From: Falciphora oryzae | Lineage: Eukaryota; Ascomycota; Sordariomycetes; Magnaporthales; Magnaporthaceae | DNA: 64,000 nucleotides | Assembly: GCA_000733355.1 (NCBI GenBank) | Contig: JNVV01000022.1 | Location: 1-64,000, forward strand | Direction: 5' to 3' | Shown: positions 42,982 to 54,039 of the stretch, piece by piece | Layout: each line of letters begins with the position of its first letter | Numbering within the stretch: the first letter of the stretch is position 1 | Notes under the pieces: model-generated | What the model was told of the DNA's origin: nothing | The model's input: only the letters and a program-made list of their open reading frames with translations | The model's database searches: none | Position numbers and translations under genes: made by a program

Positions 42982-45900
42982 ATGGTCGGCCTGGCGCGCA
43001 AGATATTAATATCCGCCGCGGCGGACGGTCTCGTCTTGCAGCCACTATCGTCCAAGAAAGACCAGCGGCCGCCGGCCTCCCCGGTGAAACTCAAGTACGG
43101 CGATGCGACTATCACCAACAATGTCTCGAGGGAGGCTCCCTCGGATATAATGACTAAGCCCAACGCCTCGTTCGAGAGCTTCGGCATCGTCGGTCTGTAC
43201 CTGGCGCCTACTCGCGCCTCCTCCAACAAAGACTGCAGAACCACAGAATTATAACTGACCTCCGGCGCATATCTCTCCTTTCTTCTGTCTTGTTTCCTTT
43301 CTCTGCGACAGGCCTCATAACAGTCCCGCCGCACAGCTACCTAGTCACCATAACCCGCCGCCAGCAGGTCGCCCTGGTGCGCGGCCGACCTATTTACGTC
43401 GTAACCGAGGTCGCCCTCACGCCCTGCTCGTCTCAGTCCGAAGCCGCCGGGGCCGTCGCCCGCACCGCCGCGCACCTGAAGCGGGCGGCAGCAGCGTCCG
43501 ACGCCACAGCAGCCGGCGATAGCGCAACTGACAGCAGCAGCAGTGATAGCGACGACGAGAGCGCGCCGCCGGCGCCGGTGGCGTCCGATGACGTCAGCGA
43601 CGACGCCGCGGAGCCCGACGACAGCCGCGGCCGCCCGCGGTCCATCACGAGCATCGCCTCGGATGTTATGAACAAGAAGGGCGGCTACGGCCGCTTCGCC
43701 CAGCGCTGGTTCAGCGGCGGCGGCTGGATGCAGGACCAGAAGCGGAGCATGGGCCTTAGTAACGGCCCGCCCGCCGCCCAGCAGGATGCCGCCGGTGCCA
43801 GCGGGAGTGATGGAGACAGCAAAAAGGGGGGCGTGCCGAGCTCCGAGGGCCCGGTCACTGAGGATGCGGTCAAGACAGAAGCAGCGCAGGCCGCTACAGG
43901 CAGTGCGGCCGCCCTGCTACCAAAGCTGCTGCGCACCACGCAGATCCTGTTTGGGACGTCACGCAGCTTTTTCTTTAGCTATGACCACGACATCACCCGA
44001 AACCTCTCGTCACAGCCCCTGAACGGGGCCCAGTCTGAGCTGCCTCTCTGCCGGAGAGTCGATCCCGTCTTCTGGTGGAACAGACACGTGTTGAAGCGGT
44101 TCGTTGATGCTGGGGCCGACGCCTTCGTTCTCCCCCTGATGCAGGGCTTTGTAGGCCAAAGAACGTTTGTCGTCGACAGCGATCCTCCCCAGGTCGACGA
44201 AGGAGTCAAGGATTCTCTTGAGCTGAGCGATCTGAGGTCGAGGCCCCAGTCCGGCACTGCTTCCCCCCAAAATGAGCAACTGCCCGAGAGTTTAAACCGC
44301 CGGCCGTCTGAGAAGGTCTTCGATATCACCATCATATCGAGGAGGTCCGTCAAGCGAGCTGGCCTGCGTTATCTGCGGCGTGGTGTCGACGACAACGGCA
44401 ACACCGCCAACTTTGTCGAAACGGAGCAGATTCTCTCGCCTGCCGAGGGAAGCGCTGCAGGCAAGACGTATTCGTTCACCCAAATAAGGGGAAGCATACC
44501 GCTTTTCTTCGTCCAAAGCCCCTATTCTTTGAAGCCGGCGCCCGTAATACAACATTCCCCCGAGTCCAACTATCAAGCCTTGAAGAAGCAATTCTCAATG
44601 CTCAGAACGCAGTATGGCTCGCTCCAGATCGTAAATCTGGTCGAGAAGCACGGTATCGAAGCGCCTATTGGCGAACAGTACGAGAGCAGCGTTAAAAGAT
44701 TAAACGAGGAGAGCGGCTCCGGCAAAGCTATTCCGTTCGAGTGGTTTGATTTCCACTCTGAATGCAGAGGAATGAAGTTCGAAAACGTATCAAAACTCGT
44801 CGATATACTCGGGAAACAACTTGAGCGCTTCGGCAGCACCGTCGAGGCCGACGGAGAGATCACCTCGCGACAGGCCGGTGTCTTGAGGACCAACTGTATG
44901 GACTGCCTCGACAGAACAAACGTCTGCCAGAGCTCCTTCGCCAAATTCATGCTGGATCTTCAGCTAAGCCAGCAGGGCTTCGACATGTCTGCTCAGCGAG
45001 ACCAGGAGACGGCCTGGTTCAACACGCTCTGGGCGGACAATGGCGACTCTATCTCGAAGCAGTACGCGTCAACTGCGGCGATGAAAGGAGACTACACCAG
45101 GACCAAGAAGAGGGATGTTCGGGGCGCGCTGACAGACATTGGCCTGTCAGTCAACCGTCTGTGGAGTGGGTAAGTGCTGCAGCATGGCTTTTTTCTCGTC
45201 CACGATCAATGTTGTCGAGACGCGGTGATGTACTAGTTGGGCTGACTGAAAAATCACAGAATGATCAACGATTTCTTCGTGCAGACAACAATAGACTTCC
45301 TCCTGGGGAACGTCACCGCCCTGGTCTTCGACGAATTCGAAGTCAACATGATGTCTCAGGACCCAGCAGTGTCGATGCAAAGGATGAGGGAGCAAGCCAT
45401 CGAGCTGTGCCAGAAGCGGGTTGTGGCGGATGAGAAAGAGGAGTTCATCGGCGGCTGGACGATGCTGACGCCGCACACGTCCGACAGTCTGACAGCCCAG
45501 CCGTTCGAGGAGGCTGTCCTCCTTCTCACCGACGTTGCTATGTACCTGTGCAGGTTCGACTGGAATCTGGACAAGGTGTCCTCCTTTGAGCGTGTCGAGC
45601 TGGGCAGCGTGAAGAAGGTCAAGTTCGGCGCATACGTCACATCTACCACAGCGCCGTGGCAGCTGGACGAGACCAAAAACCAGGGCATCTTGGTGACATA
45701 TAAGCCCGGAACCAAAGATATCGTCCGCGTCAATACGAGATCCTTATCCGCGTCGTTCGGCAAGGCGGGTAACAAGGACAAGGCCCCAGACGCGCCAGGG
45801 CCAGTTGGACTTGCTGGCATCCTTTCCCGTCGACCTGCTCCGCCGGCTGAGAGAAAGATCGCTCTCAAAGCACTCTACGCCAAATCTTCACTTGCCGAGT

Positions 45901-46115
45901 CAAGCGGGGGCAACGGCCTCACCGAGGTCCAGCAGGTGGTAAGCATAAGCGCCCAGCTCGAGCGGCTCGTAGCCCTCAACACGCCCATATCGGCAGGCAC
46001 CGAGCGGCAGAGTATCCTCGAGAGCGGCGACATCATCTCGGCCGCCGAGGCCAAACGGAACGCAGGGTTGCTTGAGCAGCTTGGGTATTCGATAAGGAAG
46101 CTCGTGTGGGCTTGA
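42982..46115 (+). CDS. Sac-domain phosphoinositide phosphatase with hSac2 domain
   Basis: Exons 42982-43192, 43312-45169 and 45260-46115 encode 974 residues. SAC enzymes hydrolyse PI(4)P and related lipids. The catalytic P-loop is NCMDCLDRTNVCQSSF: Cys599 and Arg605 form the CX5R motif. Other SAC hallmarks are SFFFSYDHDITRNLS, YSFTQIRGSIPLFFVQSP and GIVGLITVPPHSYLVTITRR. After the SAC core comes an hSac2/INPP5F-type domain (DEFEVNMMSQDPAVSMQRMR, SFERVELGSVKKVKFGAY). This order suits the long INPP5F-like subfamily rather than yeast Sac1, and no C-terminal membrane anchors are seen. A low-complexity insert (residues about 110-275, Ala/Ser/Asp runs) sits early in the SAC domain. The donor of intron 1 is GTCTGT, a weak site, but frame and family continuity (IVG|LITVPP) support it. 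Confidence 0.92.
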
Positions 46116-46337
46116 GCTGTGCCTTGGTCGATTGGTTTTATACGGACTGTCCAGATATAATACGGCCTCGGTCGACTGGGCGGGATATCTTTGGCATAGA
46201 GAAAACGGAGCGCTGGCGTCTGGGGTTGGTGGGCGCAGATATTAATGGCATCGGGTGACGTTCTTTCAGTCATAGCCAGTAGATGGGCAATACATAGCAG
46301 CATAATTTTCTTGCCGCGGCATGTGGTGGAATAGGTG

Positions 46338-47510
46338 CTATCTCTTGGGTGATGTCGGCTTCGTGGCACGGTACAGGTGCATCTGGTAGCGCATGTTTTC
46401 CAGGGGGATCGGATATCTCAGACCCACCGGGAGGCGGAACCATAGGGACTCGTGAGACTCGACCTTGGCCCATTCGCAGTCCTCAACCGTGGAGAGCACC
46501 TTGTCGAGGAGCCAGTTCATCGGATAACGCTTAGACTCCTTGCCCACTGCCGTCTCCGAGTAGCTGCCGGGGCTGTCTATGACGAGCAGCAGGGACCCGG
46601 ACGGCACGCTCGCCGAGAGGTTGAGCAGGAACGCGGTCGTCTTGCCTATCCCGCCGGCGGTGAACAGCTCGTTGAGGGTGAAGAGCAGCGTTACCAAATA
46701 CGGGGAGGCCGCCTGCCCCGCCTCTGGAACGAGGGCGCCATAGCCGTCGCTGTCCAGAGCGAGGGCGTCCGTCTGGACAAAGGTTGCCTTGAAGCGTGAC
46801 GGCTCGATCAGGGCGCGGTTGGAGGCCTTGATCTCCGCGCTGGCGTACTTTGACAGCGTCGGGGGTGTGGTGAAGCCGACGGCTAGAGAGTCGACCACGG
46901 AGCCCCAGGGGCCTGAGTCGAGGAGCACGACGCAGCCGGACGTCCGCGGCCGCTGGCGGAGGAAGGCGGCGAACGCTGCGACCTCTGCGGCCCCGCCGCC
47001 TATAGCTAGTGCTCTCAGATCGCCGCCGCCGCCGCCGCCATCATCCTTGCTGCCGTCGTCGTCGTCGTCGACGCCAGGCGCTGGTAGGGGCTGCTCACAC
47101 AGCAGGCCATCGAGGTGCGCCGCGATGCCGGACAGGGCGTCGGCGTAGCACAGGGCCCTTGTGGGGCTGTAGCGGGCGGCGTAGACGCGCAGGTTGGCCT
47201 CGGCGCTAAAGGCGGCGTCGAAGTCGCGCTCGAACAGGGCCTGCTTGACGGCCTGCAGGGTCGCCGCGAAGGCGTCGGAGGCGAGCTCCGCGGCGAAGAC
47301 CTCGGCGAAGACGTCCAGGACGCGCTTCTGGTCCGGGGTCCCGAGGGTGGGGCCACCGCCGCCGCTACCACCATCCCTGTCTGCCGCCGTCCTGTCCCCG
47401 GAGGCTGTCAAGGAGTTTGATTTGCTGTGACCCGTCCCGACCTGCTTCTTGTTGTTTTGTGGCTTGGCATGGCTGGGAGAGACCTTTTTGCCTGGCTGTT
47501 TCTTCGCCAT
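46338..47510 (-). CDS. bmt6: 25S rRNA (uridine-N3)-methyltransferase, Bmt6-like
   Basis: Single exon, 390 residues. Bmt6 methylates a uridine of 25S rRNA in the nucleolus using S-adenosylmethionine. The N-terminus is basic and nucleolar in look (MAKKQPGKKVSPSHAKPQNN). The ending RLPVGLRYPIPLENMRYQMH, then LYRATK, is the most recognisable family feature. A nucleotide-binding-like core (LLDSGPWGSVVDSLAVGF) and LFTLNELFTAGGIGKTTAFL follow the usual order. A long acidic/Gly insert (DDDDDGSKDDGGGGGGD) divides the middle and is encoded by trinucleotide runs near 47030-47080. Assignment rests on motif recall and needs a profile search; another class I methyltransferase is the alternative. Confidence 0.78.
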   Translation of the reverse strand: MAKKQPGKKVSPSHAKPQNNKKQVGTGHSKSNSLTASGDRTAADRDGGSGGGGPTLGTPDQKRVLDVFAEVFAAELASDAFAATLQAVKQALFERDFDAAFSAEANLRVYAARYSPTRALCYADALSGIAAHLDGLLCEQPLPAPGVDDDDDGSKDDGGGGGGDLRALAIGGGAAEVAAFAAFLRQRPRTSGCVVLLDSGPWGSVVDSLAVGFTTPPTLSKYASAEIKASNRALIEPSRFKATFVQTDALALDSDGYGALVPEAGQAASPYLVTLLFTLNELFTAGGIGKTTAFLLNLSASVPSGSLLLVIDSPGSYSETAVGKESKRYPMNWLLDKVLSTVEDCEWAKVESHESLWFRLPVGLRYPIPLENMRYQMHLYRATKPTSPKR

Positions 47511-49113
47511 CGGAGTTCAGGGCCTCTTTGAAAGGTGCCGTTTTCAGAGGCTGCGCTTGGTAGCGGGGTGTGAATAGCTTCGACAAGCTGGAGCAGAGAA
47601 TGTGATATTCAGGAAGTTTAACCCTAACCCCTTGAGATGGCTGTTGGGCAGTCCCTTAGTCATCGAAAACGCAGTTCCACCTCCCGCTCTAAAAGCTCCG
47701 GTAACGGCGTGCGTCCCCGGATAGAAGTCCGAGTGCTTTGTCCCTGTGCTCCTGGTGAAGCTGGGAGAGCGGCTACCCGGTTGCTCTGTCTCTTTCTCTT
47801 TCCCTGTTCTTCCGTGCTTGGATGGAATAAGGAAACACGGACCTGTCCAGGTCTCGCTTTAGAACGGGAGGTCTGGTTGGAGCGCATAATTGGTGGCACC
47901 TCCGCCAATCGGAGGGTGGACTTTCAGGGCGTGCGTAGGGTCCAGCTTACACTGCGCCGCGCAGTGCATAGGTGGTATGCAGGCGCACGGTATATCCGGG
48001 GCTGGTCTGTAAGCATTGGCCTGCCTTTCTGTCTGCGTAATTCTCAATCAAGAGGTATCTCTGATAACATGGAGCTTTTGAAATCTGCTTGGGCAAGTAA
48101 GGCTGTTCAAGTTGGACAGGTTCGCCGTCAGGGGTTCATCATAGCCGGTTCGGATGACCTCAGCGGGGCTCAATGATGCGGATGTTCACAGCATCGATAT
48201 CTCGGCAACATGAGGTCCCCACACCCAGTATCAACCAGCATTACGTTTAAGTATCCAGCGCGGTATTTTAAGCTCTCGCTCCTTCAAGAGAGTGAGACCG
48301 GAGATGCCAAAAGCGTGGAGGTGACGGGTAGCGCAAGCCGGAGATGTAAATGACAGATACTCCCATATATGGCTATCTTACACAATCGCATCTCCCTGGT
48401 TTTCCGTGGTCGTAGTGTAATACCCCTCATCAAACTTCAATTTGTACGGGCAGGCAGAGCAAATATCAAGGGAACTCAGGAGGAAGCCATGAGCCTACTG
48501 TGTCGGCGCTGAGTGAGCGACCACCAAGCATGACTGAACAGGGTGTGCCATGGTCGATCGTCATCCTAGAGGATATGTTCTTTATCAATCCATGCTCGAG
48601 GAGGCTAAAATCCGAGGGTCTCAGCTGCCGCGGGGTCGGCGGGGCGGCAGGTTTTTGGTGGGTGCTCCCGAGCGAGAGCTCGCTGGTTGTATCATGATTG
48701 GGTCATGGCACGGTCTGGGCGGCGCTGGCTGCATTATTCTAAGAGGTGCGCGAATTGCAATGGGAAGCCACAGCCCAACTCGCAGCTCAAAGAGGTTGCT
48801 CGGCTGGGCCGGCGGCACGCACAACACCAAGATGTCAAGGAGGGGCAGAAAGAGCTGCCCGCAAAAAAGCTCCTGCGTGGAGGCGACCCCCAAAAAAGTG
48901 ACCCCACCTCAGAGCCAGAAACGGTGCCAAAACGTCTCAACGTAGCTGCGTCTCAACAGTGCCAGGCCATAAAACCTGGAGACCAGACATCACCTTACCC
49001 CCGGCCCTCTCTCCTTCTTCCCACTGTCCACCCATCCTCTCCCAATCTCTTCGGTCTCTGAGGAAGAGGCCGCACCTACCGACACACCTGCCAGACAACC
49101 TTAACCAGCAATC
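47511..49113. other. intergenic between bmt6 and transketolase
   Basis: A 1.6 kb divergent region. An open frame of 179 codons at 47637-48176 (+) has no domain and poor protein-like composition, and I do not call it. The last 200 bases form a pyrimidine-rich leader for transketolase. No tRNA is recognised. Confidence 0.4.
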
Positions 49114-51760
49114 ATGGGCTTCACCGAGACGGACAAGCTCGCCATCAACACCATCCGTGTTCTTGCTGTAAGTCCAGCACAGCTGTTGACCGGGCAAGCA
49201 TCTCGGGAGCTTTGGGTGGACGAGAAGCAGCAGCCAGATCCCTCCCCAACATCACCACCACCGCCTACACTCCACCCCCGCCAATGCTTCCCAAGTCCGG
49301 CTCGAGGACCGAAGACGTGATGGACAAGAGCAACGGAAAGCAGCTCGAGGCCACGGAATGCTAACACGGTCGCTCGAAAATAGGCGGATGCTACTGCCAA
49401 TGCCAACTCGGGCCACCCCGGTGCGCCAATGTAAGGACGATACTCCGCCCAACGACCCGAGGAGCTAACTACATAGTTCTCACCCATTCAAGTTATCCGC
49501 TCGCTAATCGACACGCTTCTCTCTTCGAATAGGGGCATGGCGCCCGTCGCCCACGTCCTCTGGGACAAGTTCATGAGGTTTAACCCCAAGAACCCCAAGT
49601 GGCTGAACCGTGATCGCTTCGTCCTGTCGTAAGTCAAATCCCCACGGCCTCAACACTTCATACTCCTCCAGTCGGGGAATCTAGACAGCTTGCTGACTTT
49701 GTTTTTCTCTACCCTCCACAGCAACGGCCACGGCTGCATGCTCCAATATGCTCTGCTGCACCTGTTCGGCTACGCCGTCTCTATGGATGATCTGAAGAAG
49801 TTCCGCGTACGCACCTTAGCCCCTGACTCCATAATATGCAGCTCAACGACCAGCTGCGCTATATGTCAAAGACTTTTGGCGAACTGAGCCTAACTTTCCG
49901 CGCCGCCCCTACACAGCAAGTCGACAGCATCACCCCCGGCCACCCCGAGGCCCACGACACCCCCGGCATTGAGGTGACCACGGGCCCCCTGGGCCAAGGT
50001 ATCTGCAACGCCGTTGGTCTGGCTATTGCGCAGGCGCACACCGCCGCTACCTTCAACAAGGACGGCTTCAACCTGATCGACAACTACACGTACTGCTTCC
50101 TCGGCGATGGCTGCCTGATGGAGGGTGTCTCGAGCGAGGCCTGCTCCCTGGCTGGCCACCTCCAGCTCGGCAACCTGATTGCCATCTGGGACGACAACCA
50201 CATCTCGATCGACGGTGACACCAACCAGGCTTTCACTGAGGACGTTGTCAAGCGCTACGAGTCGTACGGCTGGCACATCGAGGTCGTCAACGACGGCGAC
50301 AACGACCTGGCCGGCATCGAGGCCGCCATCAAGAAGTGCCAGGAGGTCAAGGACAAGCCGTCCCTGATCCAGCTGAAGACCATCATTGGCTTCGGCTCCA
50401 CCCAGCAGGGCACCCACGGCGTTCACGGTTCGCCCCTTAAGGCCGACGACATCAAGCAGCTGAAGCAGAAGTTCGGCTTCAACCCCGACCAAAGTTTTGT
50501 TGTTCCCCAGGAGATCTACGACCAGTACAACAAGAAGGTCGCTGCGGGCGCTGCTGCTGAGGAGGAGTGGAACAAGCTCTTCGCCAAGTACGGAGAGTCG
50601 TACAAGGCCGAGCACGACGACCTGGCTCGCCGTCTGAAGGGTGATCTGCCCGAGGGCTGGGAGAAGAACCTCCCCACCTACACTCCCTCTGACCCCGCAG
50701 TCGCCTCGCGCAAGCTGTCTGAGACTGTTCTGACCAAGATCGAGGCTGCCATTCCCGAGCTCGTTGGTGGCTCGGCCGATCTTACTGGCTCTAACCTGAC
50801 GAGGTGGAAGGGCGCCACCGACTTCCAGCCTCCCGCTCTCGGTCTTGGCAACGCCAGCTATGCTGGTCGCTACCTGCGTTACGGTGTGCGTGAGCACGCC
50901 ATGGGTGCCATCATGAACGGTCTGGCCGCCTACGGTACCATCATCCCCTTCGGTGGCACCTTCCTGAACTTCGTCTCGTACGCCGCCGGTGCCGTGCGTC
51001 TGTCGGCCTTGTCGCAGGTCCGCGTTATCTGGGTCGCCACCCACGACTCGATCGGCCTCGGCGAGGACGGTCCTACCCACCAGCCCATCGAGACTCTGGC
51101 TCACTTCCGCGCCACCCCGAACTGCATGGTCTGGCGCCCGGCCGACGGCAACGAGACCAGCGCCGCTTACTACGTCGCTCTCACCTCGAAGCATACCCCC
51201 AGCATCATTGCCCTTTCGCGCCAGAACCTGCCTCAGCTGGAGAGCTCGACGATCGAGAAGGCTATCAAGGGCGGTTACGTCGTGCACGATGTCGAGGGCG
51301 CCAACATCACCCTTGTCTCTACCGGCTCCGAGGTCGGCATCTGCATCGACGCTGTCAAGTACCTGGCCGAGAACCACAACATCAAGGCCCGTGTCGTCTC
51401 CATCCCCTGCTTCGAGGTCTTCGACGCGCAGTCTAAGGAGTACCGCCTCTCGGTCCTGCCCGACGGCATTCCGTCGCTGTCGGTTGAGGTCATGAGCACC
51501 ATGGGATGGGAGAGGTATACCCATGAGCAGTTCGGCCTGAACCGCTTTGGTGCCTCGGGCCCGTACAAGGATGTGTACAAGGTAAGATTTTATCACGCTG
51601 GATGCCCAACGCTACAGGGAGCACATGCTGACCCCCATTACAGAAGTTTGAGTTTACCCCCGAGGGTATCTCCAAGCGTGCCGTTGCTACTATTGACTTC
51701 TGGAAGGATGTTCCCAACATCCGCTCGCCAATCAACCGTGCCTTCCAGCAACTCGTCTAA
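49114..51760 (+). CDS. tkl1: transketolase
   Basis: Exons 49114-49167, 49384-49430, 49533-49628, 49722-49806, 49917-51581 and 51644-51760 encode 687 residues, the normal length. Transketolase moves two-carbon units in the non-oxidative pentose phosphate pathway and needs thiamine diphosphate. The start [18 protein letters not shown] is typical. Signatures: [40 protein letters not shown], the cofactor-binding [20 protein letters not shown], the catalytic Glu in [18 protein letters not shown], and the [20 protein letters not shown] loop. The C-terminal domain ends INRAFQQLV. It spans five introns, four of them within the first 95 codons. All exon joins are in frame at consensus sites. Confidence 0.97.
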
Positions 51761-52274
51761 AATATTATGCGGATACTAGACAAGGACAAAGATCCGGGTG
51801 GACTGGGCCTCTCTTTGGAACTGTGATCATGCCGTTGCTATTCACGAACAAATAGATCAAACTCTATAAACCAAAATAATCAAAAAGAGAACAAGCCAAT
51901 TTCCAATTTATGCTCAAAGAGCACTAGACAGTTGGATTTTGCATCGTCTGTGTACAAAAAAATTGCTGTTTTGTCATACAGCCCTTTTTGTTCCGAATTT
52001 AGAAGCCTCTTGAGCCAGCCCATCAACTGCGAAGACTGGGCTCTCGCTTGGGTACACTTTTTGATCCAGGATATAGCCAATCCTCTGGCTATCATAACTC
52101 TTTTCTGGGTCCACGGCTCATGATCATGACTTCATTAAGAGGGGACACCGTAGCGTGCACATGAAGCACTCCCAATGCAAGTGTACATTAGAAGGGTTCT
52201 TTTTTTTACCGTCCAGTTGAATACCTAGGTAGGTAGCCCAAGACTTGCGATTAATCCGGGGGTGGGAGTCGTGG
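51761..52274. other. intergenic between convergent 3' ends
   Basis: A/T-rich tail-to-tail gap. No exon is seen. Confidence 0.5.
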
Positions 52275-53036
52275 TCATGACTGATCGCCCTCGGCGGCCC
52301 AGCTCTCCTGGATCTGCCGGCCGATCCTTTCCAGGCGGACCGTGGCGCGCCTCGCAGAGGCAGACTCGTCCGGGTTGGCGGCGAGGATGACACCGAGCAG
52401 CATTGGCGGGGCATCGGGGGAGGAGGCGCTAGCCTCCGCCTCATCATCGTCGTCGTCGTCGTGGTGGTCTTGGTCGTCGTGGTCTTGGTCGTCGTGGGGC
52501 GTTTCGTAGGTTGCTGCTCCTCGGTCGTCACCATGGTCGTCGTAATCACGACCGACGGCCAGGGCTGTGCCTGTGCCTGCGCTCGAGAGCCCGTTCACCG
52601 TCTGCCGGGCGGCCCCTTCTGCCCGCCTCGCCGTCCCTCCGGCGCCTGCTCCGCCCGAGGGACCTGCTGCTGCTGTTGTTGACGATGCCGAGCCTGACCT
52701 TGCCACCCCCGGCCCGGGGCGCCCACTACTACCGGCCGGGGCGCCGGCGGCGATGACGGCGTTGGCCGTTGCGGGATCCAGGAAGGTCTGGATCAGCAGC
52801 GGGCCGCGGGGGCCGTACTCGACCAGGACGCGCTGCGGCGCGCCGAGGCCGAGGCGGGAGGCGGCGTCGTGCACGCCCAGGGCCGAGGAGGCGAGCCTGG
52901 CGAGGGCGTCGTGGCGGAGGGGGGATGATGGCGAGGAGGATGATGGGGATGGGGACGACGAGGAGATGAGCGGGGTGAGTGAGCGGTCGGCGAGGTGTAG
53001 CGATAGGTGCGGGTAGTGGTGAGGGAGGCTGGTCAT
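52275..53036 (-). CDS. roadblock-like protein with acidic His/Asp insert
   Basis: Single exon, 253 residues from MTSLPHHYPHLSLHLADRSL. An upstream in-frame Met at 53105 would add 23 Lys/Asn/Pro residues and is less likely. The two ends look like one small fold: RVLVEYGPRGPLLIQTFLDP near residues 65-85 and MLLGVILAANPDESASARRA with TVRLERIGRQIQESW at the end. That strand-then-long-helix pattern recalls roadblock/LC7 proteins of the Ragulator/EGO type, which is inference only. Between them is a low-complexity insert rich in Gly, Ala and Ser. It ends in an Asp/His run (DDQDHDDQDHHDDDDDDE) encoded by GTC/GTG-type repeats at about 52440-52500. It might bind metal or simply be a repeat expansion. 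The function is unknown. Confidence 0.6.
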   Translation of the reverse strand: MTSLPHHYPHLSLHLADRSLTPLISSSSPSPSSSSPSSPLRHDALARLASSALGVHDAASRLGLGAPQRVLVEYGPRGPLLIQTFLDPATANAVIAAGAPAGSSGRPGPGVARSGSASSTTAAAGPSGGAGAGGTARRAEGAARQTVNGLSSAGTGTALAVGRDYDDHGDDRGAATYETPHDDQDHDDQDHHDDDDDDEAEASASSPDAPPMLLGVILAANPDESASARRATVRLERIGRQIQESWAAEGDQS

Positions 53037-54039
53037 TTTTTTTGTTGCCTTTTTTTGGTTGGGTGGCTGCGGTGTCTGGATCTCCTTATTGTTTCTTTTC
53101 CACACCCTTTCCGATGTCTGGATGTATTTTTAAAAAATACCTTTGGTCGGGTAAAATGCCAATCCAAAGCTAAGAGACGACAGGCCGTGCCAGGTCTTCT
53201 TTTTTGCTTGTCTGGGATGATCAAGGCAGATCAAGACCCTGTTGAGTGCTAGGGCGATGGAATCAATGTGGCACTGGCGCCTTCTGTTGTTTTCCCCTCA
53301 GCATCAACACCTTCCTCTCACTCAATCGCAGCACAGCTTTTTCCGGCTCTTCCCCCAGCCCATCACCCTAGCCCCCCTCCAATGCCGAGGGCTGGAGCGG
53401 AGGGCGACCCAAGAATGAATTGGCCCAAAGAAGCGACTGGAGCAGGACTGGTGGGCATCTGACCGCGAGAGCGGGCGGCTCGTATCGGCCAGTGTCAAGC
53501 GGGAAATACGGGCGGTAATACAGCAATACAGCGCGACAACAGCACAAAGCACACAGTACAGAGCACACTTGGCGGAGCTGGATGCAGTGCGGTTTTTGGC
53601 GTGATTTGCATGGAAATGGAGCGAGAGGGGGAATTGCAGGAATGCCATCATAGCTCCAGTGCGACGGACGAGGGATTATGGTTGGAGCAAGGAGCAGGCA
53701 TTGCCGGGTCCCAGCAGGCAGCATCCCTGTCGGCACCCCCTCTGTGGCTTGACAGGGGTTCAACATTGCGGGCTTCCCCTCTGCGACAGGCGGGCGGGCC
53801 CACCAGCAATGCTGAAATGCTGCGACACGCGGGCGATGCTCGGTTGGGCTGAGCTGAGCCGGCTGGCGGAGAGAAGCCAGCTTTGTCACAAGCCTGAGTG
53901 TCATCCTTCGGCTCTGGCCAACATCAGCCTCGCGACACGGATCATCGCCGCCACGACACGCAAGGAATTGAGCACGTGCAATCAACACCGCATTGATCCC
54001 ACCTGACCTGAGCTGCACAGCAGGCACTCAACCGTAACC
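53037..54039. promoter_or_regulatory. divergent promoter region
   Basis: Head-to-head gap of 1.0 kb between the roadblock-like gene and the golgin-like gene. The first 150 bases are T-rich; the rest has no exon. Confidence 0.4.

Noticed and set aside
47637..48176. 179-codon + strand ORF in the bmt6/transketolase gap
   Set aside because: No domain, no transmembrane or signal pattern, and a composition like non-coding sequence. No splice sites extend it.
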